Source: Dastarcus helophoroides (taxonomy: Eukaryota; Arthropoda; Insecta; Coleoptera; Bothrideridae). From it: a stretch of 64,000 bases of DNA. The notes beneath the pieces were generated by a model. It ran no database searches, was not told the origin of the DNA, and saw nothing but the letters and a program-made list of their open reading frames with translations. Made by a program: the position numbers and the translations under genes. Below are positions 58,501-64,000 of the stretch, piece after piece; positions within the stretch are counted from its first letter, which is position 1, and each line of letters opens with the position of its first letter. Where the stretch lies: the NCBI GenBank assembly GCA_028583605.1, contig CM053332.1, positions 23,870,192 through 23,934,191 of the forward strand. Direction: 5' to 3'.

Positions 58501-58994
58501 ATGAGACTCTTGAGACAACTTTTAGAACGCCAAAATGACTATTTATACCAGTTTTCAGCTAATTATCTCACATTGTGAAGTTGACCCCTTTTTTTGCTCA
58601 ATTCACCGTACTAGTCCACTCATATGATATATAATTTTTAATTTCATGAAGCATAATTTTTTAGAATTTCAAGTTCATTAAATACAAGATATATCGCAGT
58701 CTTTGTATCGTGATCATCGTCGTTTCGGATGCCTTCTACAACCTTCACCACTACCTTTCTAAGGACGAGCCGCAAATATCCTGGGAGGCTCACATATTCG
58801 GAGGGATCGCCGGCTTATTTTTAGGTTTAGTTTTCTACAAAAATATCAGCGGTTCTCACACTATTCTTCAGGAAGTGTTATATTGGGGAGCATTCGGATT
58901 ATATTTAATTTTATTAATTGTGCTTGTGATATTATCTGTTATCGTACAAAAATGTACACCTTCTACTGCCAGTAGATATTATTATTCTTGTTAA
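52562..58994 (+). CDS. Rhomboid-family intramembrane serine protease (three coding exons)
   Basis: Cleaves membrane-anchored substrates inside the bilayer; Drosophila Rhomboids release EGF-receptor ligands. Coding exons are 52562..52756, 53614..53934 and 58665..58994, all junctions phase 0, giving 281 aa. A cytosolic N-terminal tail of about 50 residues precedes the first membrane segment (FALAVSFLEIIFFLTA). The catalytic framework is complete: HLLLNVLMQ with the oxyanion-side H and N (about residues 105 and 109), GSSAGVYALL with the nucleophile Ser156, and EAHIFGGIAGLFLG with His215. The exon 3 acceptor (ATTTTTTAG at 58656-58664) was chosen over a nearer AG (58692) because only it keeps frame and supplies NFKFIKYKIYRSLC between the fifth and sixth helices. 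The 4.7 kb second intron holds a tandem palindromic array. Which rhomboid paralogue it is cannot be decided here. Confidence 0.92.
52757..53613. other. Rhomboid intron 1, nothing recognised
   Basis: AT-rich intron. A short repeat of TTTATAGAAAAATTTTTTTATATTTAAA-like words occurs at 53040-53120. No other feature. Confidence 0.35.
54070..58600. repeat. Six tandem copies of a ~750 bp palindromic unit in rhomboid intron 2
   Basis: GGTTCAACCTCG marks unit boundaries at about 54834, 55587, 56339, 57134 and 57864 (periods 753, 752, 795, 730), with a first unit from about 54080 and a last one ending near 58570. Each unit is itself an imperfect inverted repeat: GATAATAAGCTGGAAACTCG, AAAATCGGTTTTTTGCGATT and CAATTTTGATAATAG blocks recur as complements in the second half. 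Units 1, 4 and 6 keep a full palindrome centre (ACTTTATACAAG.. and complement); units 2, 3 and 5 have lost its right side. Units 2 and 3 share a 23 bp duplication. ORFs in it are incidental. Confidence 0.85.
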
Positions 58995-59384
58995 ATCGAA
59001 CTAAACAGTAAACGATTTGGATAAGATACTAGGAATGTATCTAAAATTTCAGCTTTAGACGAGAATTGCGAGCTTGTTAAATTAAAGAATTATAAAAAGT
59101 ACCTCAGATACATCTTTTGAATGTCAGTCATTAACTCGGACATTTTTTGAAGCTTATTTTGTGATTCATGCTAACAAATATTGTGATTTATGGTGACAAA
59201 TATAGCAATAATTAACGAATGATTTGTCTAAATCTGGAAAACGTGAATGAAGCAATTTTAAGACTTAAATAAGTTGGTGCTACTTTTATAAATTTTCCAA
59301 CATTTTAATCTCTACGGTGATATGTATTAAAACACCAAATATACTCTTATTTGTTATCAGGAATATAATAATAATAATGAAGAA

Positions 59385-59390
59385 AATAAA
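59385..59390 (+). other. Poly(A) signal of the rhomboid gene (proximal)
   Basis: AATAAA about 390 bp after the stop. A second AATAAA at 59513-59518 is an alternative distal signal. Confidence 0.45.
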
Positions 59391-59712
59391 TGAGTGTCTT
59401 TGAATCGACTGCAAAAGAGAATATAGACTGCATTTTCCTGTTTTATCTTGCTAATTTTTTATTTTGTAACCCTGATCAATTTTTTAGTTGAAATATTGTA
59501 AAATTTTTAATCAATAAAATGTGTTTATAAGTTCATTGCATTTACTGTTTATAAATATTCTTAGAAACGTAAGTTTTAAGCTCAGAACACATACGGTATT
59601 AACAAGTTCGTGCTTTCGTTTTGGTTAAGCTTAAAGACAGAGAAAAATTTTTATAATGAACATTGGTTCCCGAATTTCCTAGTTTGACACATTGTAACCA
59701 ACTCTTTCTGAA

Positions 59713-59818
59713 AGCAACCTTTGTTGTGTTTTTTAATTTTTCTTGGTTTCAGGGGACAAGATTTGTATTTAAATTTTTGAAGATAACCAAGGACCAGTCC
59801 GTTCCACCAAAGTCCTTT
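59713..59818 (+). mobile_element. Penelope-like terminal repeat, single arm
   Basis: AGCAACCTTTGTTGTGTTTT through TCTTGGTTTCAGGGGACAAG to ACCAGTCCGTTCCACCAAAG. Only the part downstream of the ribozyme-like motif is present, so the insertion is truncated at or near the predicted cleavage site. Confidence 0.75.
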
Positions 59819-61554
59819 CTCATCACTTAAGCGATAGGAGCGAGAACCGATAATATCGTCTAATTATAATGGCACATAAACGTTAACACTTAGGACTAAT
59901 ATGAAAATAATTGCATCTGTTCTACATTTTTGATTTCTACATTAAACAGTCTGTCGTTTTAGCCAAACTCTACGGTATGATAAAATCATGTTGAGAACTA
60001 GTTCGATAGATTCAGGGACGAACACAAAAATGACCTTCTCGGTCGCTCTTCATCTTCAATGAAAATTTACCTCATTTGGTGCTCGCAACGCTTACCTCTT
60101 AACCCTTCAAATGCAGGTATACTTGATGATGGGTCGACACTCTGATTTTTCGATTTTCACAACTTCCGTCGACATTCTTTTTTTCAATTTTATTGCGCCA
60201 AACTGGTTAAGATTTTTTGACGTGAAACTACATTGACATTTCTAATAAGTTACTATTCGTTGATTCTGTATCGCAATGTTTTGTTTATTGATGAAATTGA
60301 ACCAATTTCATTTTAGTTGCGATAATAATAATACACATAATACTAAAGAATAAATATATTACAAAAGTTTTACATGAGCTGGAACTATAGTTAAATGCTA
60401 AAATCTAATCAGCCTCTAACTGGCGAAAAAACGCCTAATAATCATACATAATAAAAAATCTACGTTTATAAATGGTAGCCAGGCCCGCCGAAAGGCGGAG
60501 GGGGCAAATACCGGCGAGCTGGTTCTTGAACTTCTGAGTGACGAAGAGATTTTTTTGTAGTCGTTGTTAAAAAGAAACATTTAGAAATTAAACTTCTTTT
60601 TTTATCATGAAAAGTACGATTTTTGAAATCAAACTTCTTTTTAGTCGACAAAGGATTCTACATTGCTACAGTAATTTTTTTTTTGTTTTTAATTTAACAA
60701 ATGAATTGATATGATCATAAGTTTACTAAAAATGGTTACATCCGATAAATTTTCTAAAAGAAATTCCAAAAATGTTATCTTATTTTACTGCTAAATGGCA
60801 TTATTGGTTATAAATGTTTCGTATTGAATTAGGTTTGCCCACAGGTTTTGCCAAACGAAAAAATAATTCGGAAATATCAATTGGCGTAAAGTTTGAAATC
60901 AAGCAAATGATGTATATTTGAAACGGAAACAATAAAATAAATGCTAGGTTTCGACGATTGTGTTAGAATTCATAACATTTATTATCTTATTAATAATTTA
61001 TATCTCGATAGAAATTCATCGAGCTACCACCAAAATGTTTTCATGTAACTGGATCTTGCCAAAAGACCGCAGACTATAATTAATTGAAAAAAAAAATCTT
61101 CCTGAAGTCAAAGCATCATCATCAAACTACCACAAGTTTGGCACCAGTATGGATGCATTTAGAAAACAAAAATTTACTATAATTGGCAAAGTTACATTTA
61201 AATAAAATAAGTTAAAAGTATACTCCCTATTGAATCGGAAGACGTGCAATAAATACCGAAATTGCATCACTATGTGTCATCGCCTGATTACAAGAATCCT
61301 CAAAAATTTATCAATAGCATACCATCGTTTCAGTTTTAAAAATATTCACTCGGTTCCATGTTGTATCTGCTCGTTATATAAGCCGAAATTGTAACCTGTT
61401 ATATACATAGGGAACCTATAAAAAATTATAACATTCCGAATATTGAATAAGAAATTTCATAAGTAACTCTCAAAATATCATTCGAGATCCTTTCGTTTAC
61501 CAAAGACCATTTGAAGACAGGCATATCTCGCCTCCTCCAAATATGTCATATACA
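59819..61554. other. Intergenic between convergent rhomboid and VWC genes
   Basis: No gene was recognised. At 60476-60512 AGGCCCGCCGAAAGGCGGAG with GGGGCAAATACC resembles a transposon terminus, but no partner end was found. The remainder is AT-rich unique-looking sequence, probably including the 3' UTRs of the flanking genes. Confidence 0.35.
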
Positions 61555-62980
61555 TTAGCATACCAAATCTGTACATTGCACCCCAGTTTCGGTACATTTG
61601 CATTCTTGACAAGGACCGGAAAGCTCCGATATAATTCTCCCCACTCTGTACATTCGTCCGTAGATATTACATCCCGCCAATTTCAGTATTCCCATAATCG
61701 GGGAAAATTCTGCGGCCGTAGCGACATCTTTAGCAGAAACCGACGTCCCATTTTTCAAATCCACCGGTAGCGACTGCAGATCACCTTCTCCTAAAAAGTA
61801 AGCGCCTGTCCCGTTTCTAGACGCTTTATCCAGTATTTCTTCCGTTTTGGCGTCGGGAGTAGCCTCGCTCGAGTGTGACGTCATATCAACGATTAAAGAT
61901 TGCAGATTCGGGGCCGGTTCCGTTTTGATTACATCTTTGAAGGTACTACCAAATTTTTGCTGGATAGATTCAGAAGATAGGTTTGATTTTATGTCATCTT
62001 CTACAAAAAAAAACAAGTTAAATTGGTAGTTTCTTAATAAATATTTATCACTTACTGCATACGTAGAGAGGACAACATAAAGCCGTATCTTTTGTGGGTA
62101 TTTGGGTGCAGTGTAATGCTGGAAGTGGGCATGGTATCTTTTGGCAAACTATGTTCCCGTAGAAGCAAGCGCAGGTAATGCAGGGAGATTCCGAAGGAAC
62201 GGGTTCGCCGTGCGGAATGTCCCTTTTCTTGAATAAACAATTCGCTGTTGAGGAGATTAATGATTATTTTTTTAAATTATTTTAAGATTTCGTTACCTCT
62301 CTCGGGTTTGGGATCCATTGTTAATGAAGGCATCGAAACCACGTTCTCATAAAATGGGTCTAGCAAGGGCGGATCCTTCGGAACAAAACCACCTGAGAAG
62401 AAAAAATTAAGCGAATTAATAATTTTAATGGAACGGACTGGTCCTTGGTTATCTTCAAAAATTGAAATACAAATCTTCGCCTCTGAAAACAAGAAAGAAT
62501 TAAAAAAACACCACAAAGGTTACTCTAACGTTTCAATAGAAGTTATCATCTTCAGATTTCAATAGAAGTTATCATCTTCAGAGAGATACTGAATCTCTGA
62601 CTCTCTGAAGGTGATAGCTTGACTATCGAAACGTTAGAGCAACCTTTGTTGTGTTTTTTAATCTTTCTTGGTTTCAGGGGACAAGATTTCTAGCATTTCT
62701 AGAATTTTAAAGCAAATAAACTTTTTAGCTTTTTCAAATTTTCTACAAGATGAAAAATTTTAAAATATGTACCTTAGCGACCGACATTTTCTTTGAAAAA
62801 AATAAGTAATAAAAATTAGAAGATCTATTAGTATGTAGGTACACACCTTCGGTTTTTTCAGGAGGTGAAAACGAATTAGGATACTGGTATTGTGGATCGA
62901 CCCTTCGTTCCGTAACAAGGATGGAGTTCTGCGTCTCCTTTTCGTTATCCAAAGCATCCGCTGCCACAAAGGGTATTATC
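61555..62980 (-). CDS. Secreted von Willebrand factor C (VWC) domain protein, 3' part (four exons)
   Basis: VWC domains are cysteine-rich extracellular modules that often bind BMP-type ligands or matrix. Minus-strand exons: 62847..62980, 62297..62392, 62056..62244 and 61555..62000; phases agree at every junction. A linker (EKTEGGFVPKDPPLLDPFYE) leads into a full VWC module: ANCLFKKRDIPHGEPVPSES, then PCITCACFYGNIVCQKIPCP, and TALCCPLYVC with the CCP-Y-x-C ending typical of the family. After a Ser/Thr-rich stretch, the C terminus has a second half-module (GCNIYGRMYRVG, GPCQECKCTETGVQCTDLVC) and stops. The N terminus and signal peptide are not found; the first exon(s) are probably upstream in 62981-64000 or outside the window. 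The domain call is firm; the gene name is unknown. Confidence 0.85.
62425..62700. mobile_element. Penelope-like terminal repeat fold-back, divergent copy
   Basis: AATGGAACGGACTGGTCCTT, an antisense arm with a duplicated GTTATCATCTTCAGA segment, then a sense arm. The sense motif (62597-62640) has CTGAAGG instead of CTGAAGA and ACGTT instead of ACGCGTT after GAAA. Stem II (GATAGC-TTG-ACTATC) keeps compensated pairing relative to other copies. Located in the VWC-gene intron. Confidence 0.7.
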
Positions 62981-63289
62981 CTGTAACACCCACAACATTT
63001 ATTCCCCGTTGAAAGACTAGATCTTATATGAAACGTCTGCTTTAGCTGTCATGTGTCACGTGATATCGATACCTCGCAAGATTTAGACAAAGGAAACCTT
63101 GATATCGTTTAAAATTTAACTTTAGAACAGAACGTTTTTGGGAAGGATGATGATGGGACTCTGCATGCAAATAACCAATGGTATTATACAGTGACCTAAC
63201 TAGCAATAGGACCTTATGCAAGAAACTTTAATTGTTAAACTGTTTTCTCAAAGAGTAAACGATGAAGACAAAATTTTTAGAAGAACTTC

Positions 63290-63740
63290 CTGCGAAATGT
63301 TGAGTTCTGTTAGAGCTAAAAAGTACTTCACATATCATCAGCTGCTCAATTTCTACAAAGCTCAACGCTCATGTTTAAAGTTCAGCTCCAAAGCACGCTT
63401 TGACTTTTTTGGATTCAGTTCAAAGAAGAGCGATTCGCCTAATTGTTGACGAGAATTTGACCGATTCTCTCGAAACACTGGAGCACAGACGGATGATTAG
63501 TGACTTGTTTCTTTTCTACAATTACTTTTACGAGAGATGCTTGCACAATTTAACAGTCCGATCCTTCCCAAGGACAAGATTTTTGAGGCATACAAGTAGG
63601 AAACATCTTAACACAGTGAGGACACAGTGAGCTTAACACAGTAAGGACGCCCAAAGATCCAAAGATAAGCGCAGACTAGGACGGAGAGCATCTCCTGGAT
63701 CGATTACACTCCTTATCGAGTAAGCGCGGATTTAAGGCGG
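63290..63740 (+). pseudogene. LINE C-terminal fragment, same family as 7925-9000
   Basis: AKKYFTYHQLLNFYKAQR, then in another frame LDSVQRRAIRLIVDENLTDS, LETLEHRRMISDLFLFYNYF and ERCLHNLTVRSFPRTRFLRH. These align with the C-terminal part of the LINE in the zinc-finger intron (LEHRRMVGDLLLFYKSYHGR, PRARFLRH). The reading shifts frame near 63395 and ends in a duplicated ACAGTGAGGACAC stretch. A dead 5'-truncated copy. Confidence 0.8.
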
Positions 63741-64000
63741 CGGTCTGGTACTCTTAAAACATCGAAATTCTTCGTTCGGGATACCCCATAAAAACCTGTT
63801 TTATTATTGGTAATTTCGATTTTGTGGCGTGAAAAAAAACACATTTTTTTAATACAAGGAATAGACTTTAATCAATTATATATTTTTCATTTTGTTCAAC
63901 GACCTTTTGCTATCTTTCTTGCAGCTTAAGGATTCCGCGCTCATAGAATTTCTAATGCTTCTCAGAAAAAACTGAACCAAGTGCGATTTAAGGTCATCAT
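63741..64000. other. Window end, nothing recognised
   Basis: No ORF, splice-site pair or repeat could be supported in the last 260 bases. Confidence 0.3.

Noticed and set aside
58692..58709. AG at 58692 as the acceptor of the last rhomboid exon
   Set aside because: It would put the exon out of frame with the upstream phase 0 donor and remove the loop between helices; the acceptor at 58664 keeps frame and conserved spacing.
60466..60651. 61 aa minus ORF with a PPPPFGG ending
   Set aside because: It overlaps a GC-rich transposon-terminus-like string and has no supporting splice sites or homologous motif.

Overview
The window is nuclear DNA of an insect. The genes have GT-AG introns, several only about 50-60 bp long and others several kilobases long. 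The DNA is very AT-rich and crowded with transposable elements, and every recognisable gene is an animal gene. Very short introns next to repeat-inflated ones are common in beetles, but the order cannot be fixed from the sequence. None of the genes forms an operon.

Layout. 1-3.1 kb: calmodulin-lysine N-methyltransferase (minus, two exons). 3.5-5.6 kb: a DNA transposon with terminal inverted repeats and a target-site duplication. 6.6-7.3 kb: a small hAT element. 7.7-10.2 kb: a ZAD/C2H2 zinc-finger gene (plus) whose single intron carries a decayed LINE. 11.5-27.3 kb: a DENND2-type Rab exchange factor (minus, eight coding exons), with introns of 1.8 and 7.7 kb full of repeats. 27.8-31.8 kb: intergenic, with a hairpin MITE, an unassigned ORF cut by a second copy of the 3.5 kb transposon, and another MITE. 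32.3-45.5 kb: a CREBL2/REPTOR-BP bZIP gene (minus) with two short N-terminal exons inferred far upstream, one of them with a GC donor. Its introns hold nested elements. 45.7-50.9 kb: satellite-like DNA and a hAT MITE. 51.1-59.5 kb: a rhomboid intramembrane protease (plus); its second coding intron holds six tandem copies of a palindromic ~750 bp unit. 61.5-63.0 kb: the C-terminal part of a secreted von Willebrand factor C (VWC) domain protein (minus). 63.3-63.7 kb: a second fragment of the same LINE family.

The most distinctive content is non-coding. (1) A Penelope-like element family with at least five fold-back terminal-repeat copies, carrying hammerhead-ribozyme-like motifs on both strands, and one copy still attached to a decayed GIY-YIG endonuclease. 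(2) Roughly 15-20 kb of strand-asymmetric degenerate repeat DNA (GAAATTT / CGAAATTTTGAC type), part of which forms the body of a 3.5 kb element precisely flanked by TTAA. (3) Several small DNA transposons with identifiable target-site duplications, one with a subterminal array of CATCGATG boxes. (4) The tandem palindromic array in the rhomboid intron.

The host genes are functionally unrelated (calmodulin methylation, transcription, Rab activation, TORC1-linked transcription, intramembrane proteolysis, extracellular signalling). Exon boundaries were derived by reading splice sites and reading-frame phase by eye, and family assignments rest on motif recognition without a database search.
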